From: an uncultured Collinsella sp.
GTDB lineage: Bacteria > Actinomycetota > Coriobacteriia > Coriobacteriales > Coriobacteriaceae
Assembly: GCA_900765115.1 (NCBI GenBank)
Contig: CAAFQK010000101.1
Span: forward strand, 1-23,121
Length of the DNA stretch: 23,121 nucleotides
Direction: 5' to 3'
Below are positions 16,120 to 22,942 of the stretch, one piece after another; the stretch's first letter is position 1, and every line of letters begins with the position of its first letter. The notes under the pieces were generated by a model, which searched no databases, had not been told where the DNA came from, and was given only the letters and a program-made list of their open reading frames with translations. Both the position numbers and the translations under genes were made by a program.

Positions 16120-17157
16120 ATGGACCTGCCGATCGTCCTGTCCCATAAGACTGCCTGGCTGTACCACAACGTGGCGCGCCCGTCCGAGCCGCTCTCGCGA
16201 GCAAGCAGCCTATACGATGAGGACTCGCTTGCTAACGAGGCGGAGCCGACTGCGGACCTGCCCAAATTGGGGCTCGATGCCAAGGGGCTGAGGGCTTCGA
16301 CGGCAGTTGGGATCGTTACCGACTATCTGGTTTCGCTCGGTATTCCACGAGAAGAGCTCGATCATATCGACACGCTCGTCAACTTCGATTTTGAGCGCTC
16401 GACGCCGGCTGGATTTAGGTGCCACGTGTTTGGGGCGCCGGTACCTCCAAGCCATCTTATCGAGGTGGCAGAGGGCCTTCTGGTGGTTGATGAGGTCATG
16501 TGTTTTGTCCAAGCGGGTTCGTGGATGAGCGAACCCGAGCAGCTGGAATATGGCTACGAAATCTGTGCCCGATACCATTTGAATCATCTGTCGACGGACG
16601 ATTATGTCGAGATGGGGCAGAGGTATACCGTTGCCGACTTGATTGCCTATTGCAATGAGAACCGATCTCGTCAGGGGGCTATACGCGCGGCCGCCGTGCT
16701 CAGACGTGTGCACGATGGCGCGCGGTCGCCCATGGAGACGGCCGCCGCAATCATGGTCGTCGCGAAGCGTTCCCAGGGCGGGCTCGGGTACACCAGGGTC
16801 GAGCTCAACCATCGGGTCGATGTTCCCAACGAGTTCAAATATCTCGCTAAGGCTGGGTATTTCGAGATCGATGTATATGCACCTGCGAGCGGTACGGGGA
16901 TTGAATACAACGGCTCGGACCATCTCGATAAACAGCGCAGTGCGTCGGACGCGGAGCGTATGACCGTGCTGAGCGCGCTGGGCTTTAGGATGATTGTCCT
17001 CACCGGGACTCAGTTTGCCAACCGGCTGCAATTGCACCGGGCGATGAATGCCATCGCGCTCGCTATGGGCCTTAAGTGCGACCGAAGCGAAGCGTTCCAA
17101 AAGCGGCAAAACGACCTGCGAGAATTCGTGATTCGACACTGGGACGGCGGCCTTTAG
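16120..17157 (+). CDS. Probable PD-(D/E)XK-fold (DUF559-like) protein of unknown function
   Basis: A 345-residue protein I cannot assign to a named gene. Residues about 1-235 are not recognisable. The C-terminal part (about 240-310) resembles DUF559/Vsr-like nuclease folds: strand with D251 (YFEIDVYAP), strand with E262 (GIEYNG), then H268, a helix with R in SDAERMTVL, and strand GFRMIVLTG. The usual E-x-K is E-Y-N here, so nuclease activity is uncertain. Similar C-terminal domains occur in actinobacterial proteins linked to AbiEi-like antitoxins, but no clear N-terminal HTH is seen. The ATG at 16120 follows GGAGGG (16111-16116). The gene is bracketed by direct repeats R1 and R2, interrupting the run from an exporter operon to molybdenum cofactor genes, which suggests an inserted accessory gene. 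Confidence 0.7.
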   Translation: MDLPIVLSHKTAWLYHNVARPSEPLSRASSLYDEDSLANEAEPTADLPKLGLDAKGLRASTAVGIVTDYLVSLGIPREELDHIDTLVNFDFERSTPAGFRCHVFGAPVPPSHLIEVAEGLLVVDEVMCFVQAGSWMSEPEQLEYGYEICARYHLNHLSTDDYVEMGQRYTVADLIAYCNENRSRQGAIRAAAVLRRVHDGARSPMETAAAIMVVAKRSQGGLGYTRVELNHRVDVPNEFKYLAKAGYFEIDVYAPASGTGIEYNGSDHLDKQRSASDAERMTVLSALGFRMIVLTGTQFANRLQLHRAMNAIALAMGLKCDRSEAFQKRQNDLREFVIRHWDGGL

Positions 17158-17195
17158 GGGCGTTCCGGCCCGTCTACGGGGTGCCATGGGCAGGC

Positions 17196-17260
17196 AAACC
17201 ATCACAACATTCGACGTTTATTGCCAAAAACGGGAAAAGCATCGAATGTTGTGATGGTTT
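17196..17260 (+). repeat. Repeat family R, copy R2 (65-bp hairpin)
   Basis: Arms AAACCATCACAACATTCGA and TCGAATGTTGTGATGGTTT are perfect inverted repeats around a loop nearly identical to R1. It has the same orientation as R1, 1242 bp away start to start, just downstream of the nuclease-fold gene and 65 bp before the moaA -35. Confidence 0.85.
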
Positions 17261-17324
17261 GTATGCTGAGGATGGGCTTGGGAAGCCGGTTTTGCTCGAA
17301 GCGACCTGTCCTGTCGTACGGGTG

Positions 17325-17352
17325 TCGGCATGATTCTCTCGTGGGGTATTAT
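17325..17352 (+). promoter_or_regulatory. Probable promoter of moaA
   Basis: TCGGCA (17325-17330, four of six to the -35 consensus), a 16-bp spacer and TATTAT (17347-17352, five of six to the -10) lie 40 bp before the moaA GTG. No molybdenum-sensing riboswitch structure was recognised in the short leader. Confidence 0.45.
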
Positions 17353-17392
17353 GTTTTCCGAAGAATAAAACGCCGCGTGAGGGGAGGGCCGC

Positions 17393-18448
17393 GTGGACGA
17401 GCGCACGCAACATGACGGTTTTGGCCGCGATATCAACTACCTGCGCATTGCCGTGACCGACAAGTGCAATTTCCGCTGCATCTATTGTATGCCGGCCGAT
17501 GGCGTGGCGCCCCGCGCGCATGACGAGTTGCTCAGTGCCGAGGAAATCGCCCGCTTTGTGCGCTTGGTGGCGGGGGAGGGCATTCGCCGCGTGCGCCTGA
17601 CGGGCGGCGAGCCGCTGGTCAGCCGCCGTATCATCCCGCTCATTCGCGACATTCGTGCGATTCCGCAGATCGAGGACATCTCGCTCACCACCAACGGCGC
17701 CCTGCTGCCCAAGCTGGCGCCGCAGCTCAAAGATGCTGGGCTTAACCGCGTTAACATCTCGCTCGACACGATCGACCCTACGCTCTTTGGAAAGATCACG
17801 CGCCTGGGTCGGCTCGAGCAGACCATGGCTGGCATCGACGCCGCGCTGGCTTGGGGTTTTGAGCCCGTTAAGGTCAACTGCGTTGTGGTGCGCCGGCTCA
17901 ACCAGGATGTGGCGGCCCTCGCGCGGCTCACGCTCGACCGCCCTATCCACCTGCGCTTTATCGAATACATGCCCATCGGCGATGAGCACACGAGCTCGCA
18001 TTGCGCTGTGGATCCGCATGCGCCCACGCTCAATCCCGAGCTGTGGGACGCGAGCGATACCGTGCCGAGCGACGAGCTGCGGGCGCGCATCAATGCCGGG
18101 GCAGCCGCGGCGGGACTGGGCGAGCTCGAGCCGCTCGGCATCAACGACGCTCCTGCCGGCGCGGGCCCTGCGCGCTATTGGCACTTTCCGGGCGCGGCGG
18201 GAACGGTCGGCTTTATTAGCGCCATGTCCAACCATTTTTGTGCGAATTGCAACCGTCTGCGCCTGACGGCCGATGGCAACGTGCGTCCGTGTCTGTTCAG
18301 CGATGCCGAGTATTCGGTGCGTGAGGCGCTGCGCCGTGGTGATGATATGCAGGTACTTTCGATTTGGCGCGATGCCGTGGCCCACAAACCGCAGGAACAC
18401 GCGATAATTGAGGGCACGCAACGATTTATGTCCCAAATCGGAGGATGA
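17393..18448 (+). CDS. moaA: GTP 3',8-cyclase MoaA
   Basis: A 351-residue radical SAM enzyme that, with MoaC, turns GTP into cyclic pyranopterin monophosphate, the first stage of molybdenum cofactor synthesis. The N-terminal cluster motif is C25-N-F-R-C29-I-Y-C32, and the GGE-type SAM-binding motif is LTGGEPL. The second iron-sulfur cluster motif near the C-terminus is C283-A-N-C286 followed by thirteen residues and C300 (NRLRLTADGNVRPC). The protein ends in the conserved Gly-Gly (SQIGG) used in catalysis. The GTG at 17393 has GGAGG at 17383-17387. The next gene starts 4 bp after the stop, so the two form an operon. Confidence 0.95.
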   Translation: MDERTQHDGFGRDINYLRIAVTDKCNFRCIYCMPADGVAPRAHDELLSAEEIARFVRLVAGEGIRRVRLTGGEPLVSRRIIPLIRDIRAIPQIEDISLTTNGALLPKLAPQLKDAGLNRVNISLDTIDPTLFGKITRLGRLEQTMAGIDAALAWGFEPVKVNCVVVRRLNQDVAALARLTLDRPIHLRFIEYMPIGDEHTSSHCAVDPHAPTLNPELWDASDTVPSDELRARINAGAAAAGLGELEPLGINDAPAGAGPARYWHFPGAAGTVGFISAMSNHFCANCNRLRLTADGNVRPCLFSDAEYSVREALRRGDDMQVLSIWRDAVAHKPQEHAIIEGTQRFMSQIGG

Positions 18449-18452
18449 TCAT

Positions 18453-19757
18453 ATGGCCAAGAGCAGATACGCCGATGCCACCAAGGCCGCTCGCAGGGCC
18501 GCGATGTCTGCCCACAAAGCCTCGTCTGCCAACAAAGGCGACGCCGTCGCAGCCGCGCAGCCGACTGCCAGCGCTGCCACCGAGCCCGCCCGCGACACCC
18601 GTCGCGACGAGCTGACGCATGTGGACGCCAAGGGCGAGGTACGCATGGTCGACGTGTCCGACAAGGCAGAGACCCATCGCACCGCCATCGCCGAGGGTAC
18701 CATCCTCATGCATCCCGAGACGCAGGCCATGGTGCTGCAGGACCGCGCCAAGAAGGGCGACGTGCTCGCCTGCGCGCGCGTCGCGGGCATCATGGCCATC
18801 AAACGCACGAGCGACATCATTCCCATGTGCCATCCGCTGCTCATTACCAAGAGCAAGTGCGATATCGAGCCCATCGCTCCGGCAGGAACGTCTGCCGAGG
18901 ACGTGCCCGAGGGCTGGGCGCCGGCACGTCCCGACGGGCAGGTCGGCTTTCATGTGCTGGTCACGGCAGGTGTGACGGGTAAGACGGGCATCGAGATGGA
19001 GGCGCTGACCGGCGCGAGCGCCGCGTGTCTGACCATCTACGACATGTGTAAGGCCGTCGACCGTGGCATGGAGATCGTCGATGTGCGTCTGCTGCACAAG
19101 GAAGGTGGCCGCTCGGGCGTGTGGGACCGTGCGGAGCGTCAAGCTGCCACTGCCGAGGCAACCGCTGCCGATGGTGCCGCGCCCGCGAGCGTATCCGCCC
19201 CGGCCGTGCCCGCAGCTCCCACCCCGGCTGCCCCCGCGATCGCGTTTATCGGTTACCAGAACTCGGGCAAGACCACGCTCGTCGAGAAGGTCATCGCCGA
19301 GCTTACCCGTCGCGGCCTGCGCGTGGGTTCGCTCAAACATCATGGGCATCACGGCTTCGACATCGACGTGCCTGCCAAGGATACCTGGCGTCATCACCAG
19401 GCAGGCTCCAAGCACGTGGGCCTCATCTGCGCCACGCGCTGGGCGGAGTACGCCGACACGCGCGAGGAGGACGAGATGCCCGCGCGCGAGCTGCTGTCGC
19501 GTTACAACGACGTCGATGTGGTGATCATCGAGGGCTACAAGACCGAGGGCTTCGACAATATCGTGGTCGCGCGTTCCGGCGTCGACCGTCTGCGTGGCAA
19601 GAGCTCGCTCGATCTGGTCGACGGCCGCACACTGGCCCTAGCCTGCAACGAGGCCCTGGCACGCCAGGCTTTTGACGCCGGCTTTGCGACCCGAGCCATC
19701 AACATCAACGACGCCCGAGCCATCTGCGACCTGATCCAAGACCACCTTCAGGCTTGA
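18453..19757 (+). CDS. MoaC-MobB fusion: cyclic pyranopterin monophosphate synthase plus guanine dinucleotide synthesis P-loop protein
   Basis: A 434-residue two-enzyme fusion. Residues 1-50 are an alanine- and lysine-rich tail. About 53-228 are MoaC, with MCHPLLITK and EALTGASAACLTIYDMCKAVDR, including D197 and K200 of the active site. MoaC rearranges the MoaA product to cPMP. It carries an insert near 142-163. About 229-262 is an Ala/Pro linker, and about 263-434 is MobB: Walker A GYQNSGKTT (K273), SLKHHGHHGFDID and VVIIEGYKTEG. MobB assists MobA in making the guanine dinucleotide form of the cofactor. The ATG at 18453 has GGAGG at 18440-18444, which lies in the end of moaA. moaE, moaD, moeA and mobA are not in the window. 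Confidence 0.93.
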   Translation: MAKSRYADATKAARRAAMSAHKASSANKGDAVAAAQPTASAATEPARDTRRDELTHVDAKGEVRMVDVSDKAETHRTAIAEGTILMHPETQAMVLQDRAKKGDVLACARVAGIMAIKRTSDIIPMCHPLLITKSKCDIEPIAPAGTSAEDVPEGWAPARPDGQVGFHVLVTAGVTGKTGIEMEALTGASAACLTIYDMCKAVDRGMEIVDVRLLHKEGGRSGVWDRAERQAATAEATAADGAAPASVSAPAVPAAPTPAAPAIAFIGYQNSGKTTLVEKVIAELTRRGLRVGSLKHHGHHGFDIDVPAKDTWRHHQAGSKHVGLICATRWAEYADTREEDEMPARELLSRYNDVDVVIIEGYKTEGFDNIVVARSGVDRLRGKSSLDLVDGRTLALACNEALARQAFDAGFATRAININDARAICDLIQDHLQA

Positions 19758-19804
19758 CGCTGCGCCGGTCCCAAGCACCCCATCTCGCCCCTCAAACCGT
19801 CGCT

Positions 19805-19822
19805 CGCGTACCAAAGTACGCG
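19805..19822. repeat. Small perfect hairpin CGCGTAC-CAAA-GTACGCG
   Basis: A 7-bp stem with a 4-nt loop, 48 bp after the moaC-mobB stop, flanked on both sides by copies of CGTCGCT or close to it. No T tract follows directly. It may be a weak terminator or another dispersed repeat. Confidence 0.5.
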
Positions 19823-19887
19823 TCGCTCCTCTTTCGGGGCGACCTGGGGCACTCGGAACCGGCTCGCTATGCTGCCATATCATTGGG

Positions 19888-19920
19888 CCACCACAGACAG
19901 TCACCTTTGTGGTGGTTTTT
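19888..19920 (+). repeat. Repeat family B, copy B2 (degenerate, terminator-like)
   Basis: CCACCACA (19888-19895) pairs with TGTGGTGG (19909-19916) and is followed by TTTTT. The right half CACCTTTGTGGTGG matches the other B copies. The left half has lost the AAGGGG part. It is probably a terminator for the molybdenum cofactor operon. Confidence 0.65.
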
Positions 19921-19923
19921 GCT

Positions 19924-19960
19924 TTGGTAGATGTTTGGGACATGCCTTAAAATCTACCAA
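19924..19960 (+). promoter_or_regulatory. Promoter with overlapping inverted repeat upstream of the MFS gene
   Basis: TTGGTA (19924-19929) and TAAAAT (19948-19953, five of six to the -10 consensus) are 18 bp apart. A perfect 9-bp inverted repeat TTGGTAGAT / ATCTACCAA (19924-19932 and 19952-19960) covers the -35 and the end of the -10. This is the position expected of a repressor operator. The regulator is unknown. Confidence 0.5.
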
Positions 19961-20010
19961 GTAGTTCGTGCTGGCAAAAACGGAGAGAAGGGGCCCGATG
20001 CGTCCTTAAC

Positions 20011-20082
20011 GTTGCATACGGAAAGATTGAGTCGATGGTCGGCGGTCAATGCCCGCGGCCCGTATTCGTATGCAACAAGGAG
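20011..20082 (+). promoter_or_regulatory. Long-range leader stem ending at the MFS ribosome binding site
   Basis: GTTGCATACG (20011-20020) pairs perfectly with CGTATGCAAC (20067-20076), enclosing 46 nt that contain GC-rich stretches. The right arm ends one base before the AGGAG (20078-20082) of the MFS gene. In RNA this would place a stem directly against the ribosome binding site and could control translation. I do not recognise it as a known riboswitch class. It could instead be a pair of protein-binding half-sites. Confidence 0.45.
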
Positions 20083-20087
20083 CTCTT

Positions 20088-21356
20088 ATGCCCATTCCTC
20101 TATTCTCAAAAACCAACTCGTCGTTGTCTGCTCAGGCTAAGCGCCTGGTGGCGATGCGCTTTCTGATCTATACCGGATTCCAGACCAGTTACTTTATCGG
20201 CGTCATCGGAACGCTCACCTATGCGGACGGCGCTTCGGTCGTCGCGACGTCGCTGGCCGTCCTATTTATGAACGTCTTCGTGATCCTGGGATCCTTTGCG
20301 GGTGGCGCGGCGCTCGACGCTTGGGGTCCGCGCCGCCATTTTCTGCTGAGCATCGTCGGCACGCTAGCAACGGGCGCGGCAATCATCGTCTTTGGCGACG
20401 CGACCGGAACAATCCTTGCCGGCGCGGTACTCTTGGGCTTTGTAATGGGGTTCGCCCAGCCCATCGCCACGTCCTATCCGGCCTACCTCACCGACGACCC
20501 CGTCGAACTCAAAGACATCAACTCCGCCATCACCATGTTCTCTAACGTGAGCATCATCGTCGGCCCCACGCTGGGCGGCTTTGCCGCGGCGGCTTCATCG
20601 TCGCGCGCGGTGTTCGTGCTCATGATGCTCTTTACCGTGCTGGCGTTCATCGCCGGCTGGGGCTTTAAGCCGCGGGCGGGGCATGCGGGTGCCGATTCGG
20701 CAGAGGAAGGGGAGCGCGCAAGCCAAAGCCCCGACCCCAGCACGTCCGCCCGCGCCACCTTCGCGACCAGCATCAAGACGGTCTTCACCAACAGCGTCCT
20801 CGCCCTGCTCTTCTGCATCATCTTCCTTTCGAACTTTGGCTACGGCGCCTTCGATCCGCTGGAGTCGTTCTTCTATCGCGACGTCTTGCACGTCGGAGTC
20901 GAATGGATGGGCTGGCTCTCGTCAGCCTGCGGTGTGGGCGCGGTGCTGGGCGCCATCCTGGCGCTTCGCATGCCGCCGCGCCTCGTCAGTCTTAAAACGC
21001 TGCTCGTGGCGCTTATGTCCGTGGGCCTGGGAAGCCTGCTTTATGTGGGGACGCCGTACGTGGGTGTGGCTCTCATCGGCCAGATTGCCCTGGGCGTTGC
21101 CTGGGGTGTCGTCAATCCGCTCCACAACACCATCGTGCAAACGACGACCCCGCTCGAGCAGCTCGGCCGCGTCAACTCGGTCATGGGCTTTGGCAACATG
21201 TTCGCCGGCGTGGCCCCGCTGGCGATTGCCCCGTGGCTGGCAGCAACATTTGGCGTGCAGCAGACACTCGTAGGCGCGGGCCTGGTCGTGACGACGGTTC
21301 CCGCAGCGCTGCTGCTGTTTGGACGCAAGTATTTTGATCGTGCTGCAGAACGGTAA
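20088..21356 (+). CDS. Major facilitator superfamily transporter
   Basis: A 422-residue membrane protein with about 12 hydrophobic helices split by a polar central loop (about 195-235, rich in Glu, Ser, Ala and Pro). The first half has the MFS loop GAALDAWGPRRHFLL between helices 2 and 3. The second half ends with GAGLVVTTVPAALLLFG. It resembles 12-helix exporters of drugs or metabolites, but the substrate cannot be named. The ATG at 20088 has AGGAG at 20078-20082. An in-frame ATG at 20049 lies inside the leader stem and lacks a site, so it is rejected. The leader from the predicted promoter is over 120 nt and structured, suggesting regulated expression. The downstream gene has its own spacer, so it is probably monocistronic. 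Confidence 0.9.
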   Translation: MPIPLFSKTNSSLSAQAKRLVAMRFLIYTGFQTSYFIGVIGTLTYADGASVVATSLAVLFMNVFVILGSFAGGAALDAWGPRRHFLLSIVGTLATGAAIIVFGDATGTILAGAVLLGFVMGFAQPIATSYPAYLTDDPVELKDINSAITMFSNVSIIVGPTLGGFAAAASSSRAVFVLMMLFTVLAFIAGWGFKPRAGHAGADSAEEGERASQSPDPSTSARATFATSIKTVFTNSVLALLFCIIFLSNFGYGAFDPLESFFYRDVLHVGVEWMGWLSSACGVGAVLGAILALRMPPRLVSLKTLLVALMSVGLGSLLYVGTPYVGVALIGQIALGVAWGVVNPLHNTIVQTTTPLEQLGRVNSVMGFGNMFAGVAPLAIAPWLAATFGVQQTLVGAGLVVTTVPAALLLFGRKYFDRAAER

Positions 21357-21357
21357 G

Positions 21358-21422
21358 AAACCGTCACAACATTCGATGAAAAACGCGATTTTGCCGAAAA
21401 ACGTCGAGTGTTGTGATGGATT
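21358..21422 (-). repeat. Repeat family R, copy R3 (65-bp hairpin, inverted orientation)
   Basis: Arms around CACAACATTCGA and TCGAGTGTTGTG with a few mismatches, starting 2 bp after the MFS stop codon. Its reverse complement matches R1 over the full 65 positions, with most differences in the loop. It is therefore the same family in the opposite orientation. Confidence 0.8.
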
Positions 21423-21446
21423 GTGCTGAGACCCGAGCACCACAAG

Positions 21447-21486
21447 CCGCCACAAAGGGGCCAGGCACCTTTGTGGTGGTTTTTGC
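21447..21486 (+). repeat. Repeat family B, copy B3 (terminator-like)
   Basis: Stem CCGCCACAAAGG / CCTTTGTGGTGG (21447-21458 and 21468-21479, one G-T pair), loop GGCCAGGCA, followed by TTTTTTGC. It sits 25 bp after R3 and probably serves as the terminator of the MFS gene. Confidence 0.75.
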
Positions 21487-21573
21487 TTTACCGGAGTTTC
21501 ACCGAACTTTGGCATACCATGTTGCACGCGCGAATGCGCTCCCCACACCGCCACACTACCCAGAAAGGGCCCC

Positions 21574-22395
21574 ATGGACGCCACATTCAGCAACATCAAA
21601 GCCGTGTTCTGCGATATCGACGGCACGCTGCTCACGAGCGAGCACACGGTGTCCCCGCGCACTGTGGCGGCGATCCGCGCCCTGCGCGAGCGCGGCGTGC
21701 TCTTTGGCCTGTGCACCGGGCGCGACGCCCACGCGACCGAGGCCATGTATGAGCTCTGGGGCATCGACGGTCTGGTGGACGTGATGGTGGGCTGCGGCGG
21801 CGCCGAGGTCATCGACCGCGCGCACGGCATCAACGAGCTGAGCTACCCGCTGCCGGGCGAAACCATCGCGCGCATCTGCAAGCATATGGCGGACCTTCCG
21901 GCAACGCCCGTTTGCCCCCGAGACGGCGTGTTCTACGTTCCCGAGAGCAATGCGTGCGTGGAGCACCTGTCGCAGGTCGATGGCGTGCCCTACAAGGTGG
22001 TCGACTTTGCCGAGTTCTTGCGCGAGCCGCAGCCCAAGGTGATGTTTACCATGGCGCCCGAGGTGATGCCGCAGGTCATCGAGCGCGCATCGACGTTTGC
22101 CGACGACACCGTTAAGGCAGCCGCCCTGCAAACCACGCAGCGCCTCTACGAGTTCATGGATCCGCGCGTGTCCAAGACGCGCGGCCTTGTGCGCGTGGCG
22201 GAGCTCAACGACATGGAGCTCCAGAACATCTGCGTGTTTGGCGATGCCGATAACGACACCTGCATGGTGGCCGACGCCGGCGTGGGCGTGGCCATGGCAA
22301 ACGGCAGTGACGCCACCCGCGCCGCCGCGGACTTTGTAACCGCGAGCAACGACGAAGACGGCATCGCGATCTTTATCGAGGAGCATCTGCTGTAG
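21574..22395 (+). CDS. Cof-type HAD-superfamily phosphatase
   Basis: A 273-residue cytoplasmic hydrolase of the haloacid dehalogenase superfamily, subfamily IIB (Cof). Motif I is FCDIDGTLL with nucleophile D14 and acid/base D16. Motif II lies near LFGLCTGRDAH, the motif III lysine is K201 (VSKTRGL), and motif IV is GDADND (223-228). The cap domain (about 85-190) decides the substrate, usually a sugar phosphate, nucleotide or flavin phosphate, and its sequence does not identify it. Length is normal. The ATG at 21574 follows AAAGGG (21564-21569). It stands alone between B3 and B4, so the neighbours give no pathway clue. Confidence 0.92.
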   Translation: MDATFSNIKAVFCDIDGTLLTSEHTVSPRTVAAIRALRERGVLFGLCTGRDAHATEAMYELWGIDGLVDVMVGCGGAEVIDRAHGINELSYPLPGETIARICKHMADLPATPVCPRDGVFYVPESNACVEHLSQVDGVPYKVVDFAEFLREPQPKVMFTMAPEVMPQVIERASTFADDTVKAAALQTTQRLYEFMDPRVSKTRGLVRVAELNDMELQNICVFGDADNDTCMVADAGVGVAMANGSDATRAAADFVTASNDEDGIAIFIEEHLL

Positions 22396-22407
22396 CGCCG
22401 GGTACAA

Positions 22408-22444
22408 CCGCCACGAAGGGGGCAGTGCGCCTTTGTGGTGGTTT
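22408..22444 (+). repeat. Repeat family B, copy B4 (terminator-like)
   Basis: Stem CCGCCACGAAGG / CCTTTGTGGTGG (22408-22419 and 22430-22441) with G-T and one weak pair, 12 bp after the HAD stop and followed by TTTGCTC. It is the third copy placed at the end of a gene where a terminator is expected. Confidence 0.7.
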
Positions 22445-22472
22445 GCTCTAAGGCTGACAGGCTGGACATCAT

Positions 22473-22540
22473 AAGCGTTCCAACAATCGATGGTTTTCCG
22501 CAAAAGAGCGATTTTCACCGATTGTTGGGACGCTTTTTGT
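22473..22540 (+). repeat. Repeat family R, diverged copy R4
   Basis: Arms AAGCGTTCCAACAATCG and CGATTGTTGGGACGCTT pair with one G-T, followed by TTT. The stem differs from R1-R3 (CAACAATCG instead of CAACATTCG). The loop follows the same pattern of T-rich, GC, A-rich, GCG and T-rich segments. R4 is 31 bp after B4, repeating in reverse order the R3-B3 pairing. Confidence 0.65.
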
Positions 22541-22902
22541 GTCGAGGAGTTGCTTGCGAACTAAATGGTGGTGTATGAACATCGCTGCATATGTGTCTGC
22601 CCGCAGAAATAGACCACTTAGCATGTAGATTGTTGTGCCAGTAAACACTCTACCGTTTACTGGCGAAAAATGACCGTTCATAGATTGAGTGGGTTAAAAC
22701 AAAATGTTGTACAAATAACAACAAAGTGTCGGCTGTCAAAAATGGCTAACAAATCTACCTGCATTTTTTCAAAAGAAAACGCGAATAAAACACTGCATAA
22801 TTTGAAAAAATGTCAAGAAAAAAGCCAGTCGAGAAAGAAAGGTTGATTTCCGATCTCAGCCGAACACATTAGGCGGACAGGCCGTTCCCGCAGCTAGCCG
22901 AA
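22541..22902. other. AT-rich gene-free stretch
   Basis: About 360 bp with no supportable gene, markedly richer in A and T than the rest of the window, above all at 22680-22830. It contains a perfect inverted repeat (22637-22664) and TGTTGT-ACAAATA-ACAACA (about 22703-22721). A GAAAGAAAGG purine run lies at about 22833-22842. It could be a promoter/leader region, a small RNA locus ending at the terminator at 22942, or an integration junction; none is proven. Confidence 0.5.
22637..22664. repeat. Perfect 10-bp inverted repeat with 8-nt spacer
   Basis: GCCAGTAAAC (22637-22646) and GTTTACTGGC (22655-22664) are exact inverted copies. No T tract follows on either strand, so it is more like an operator or recombination site than a terminator. 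Confidence 0.6.
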
Positions 22903-22942
22903 CGCCCCCGAGGCCCCATCCGGGCCCCGGGGGCGCCGTTTT
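22903..22942 (+). terminator. GC-rich rho-independent terminator
   Basis: Stem CGCCCCCG / CGGGGGCG extended by GGCCC / GGGCC past one mismatch, then GCCG and TTTT at 22939-22942. No gene precedes it on this strand for about 500 bp, so it may end an untranslated RNA or a leader transcript. Confidence 0.6.

Noticed and set aside
19931..20140. Possible leader peptide upstream of the MFS gene
   Set aside because: It begins inside the predicted operator, has no ribosome binding site and overlaps the MFS start without regulatory codon runs.
22469..22681. Minus-strand open frame of 70 residues
   Set aside because: It spans repeat R4 and a perfect inverted repeat, and its translation looks like noise.
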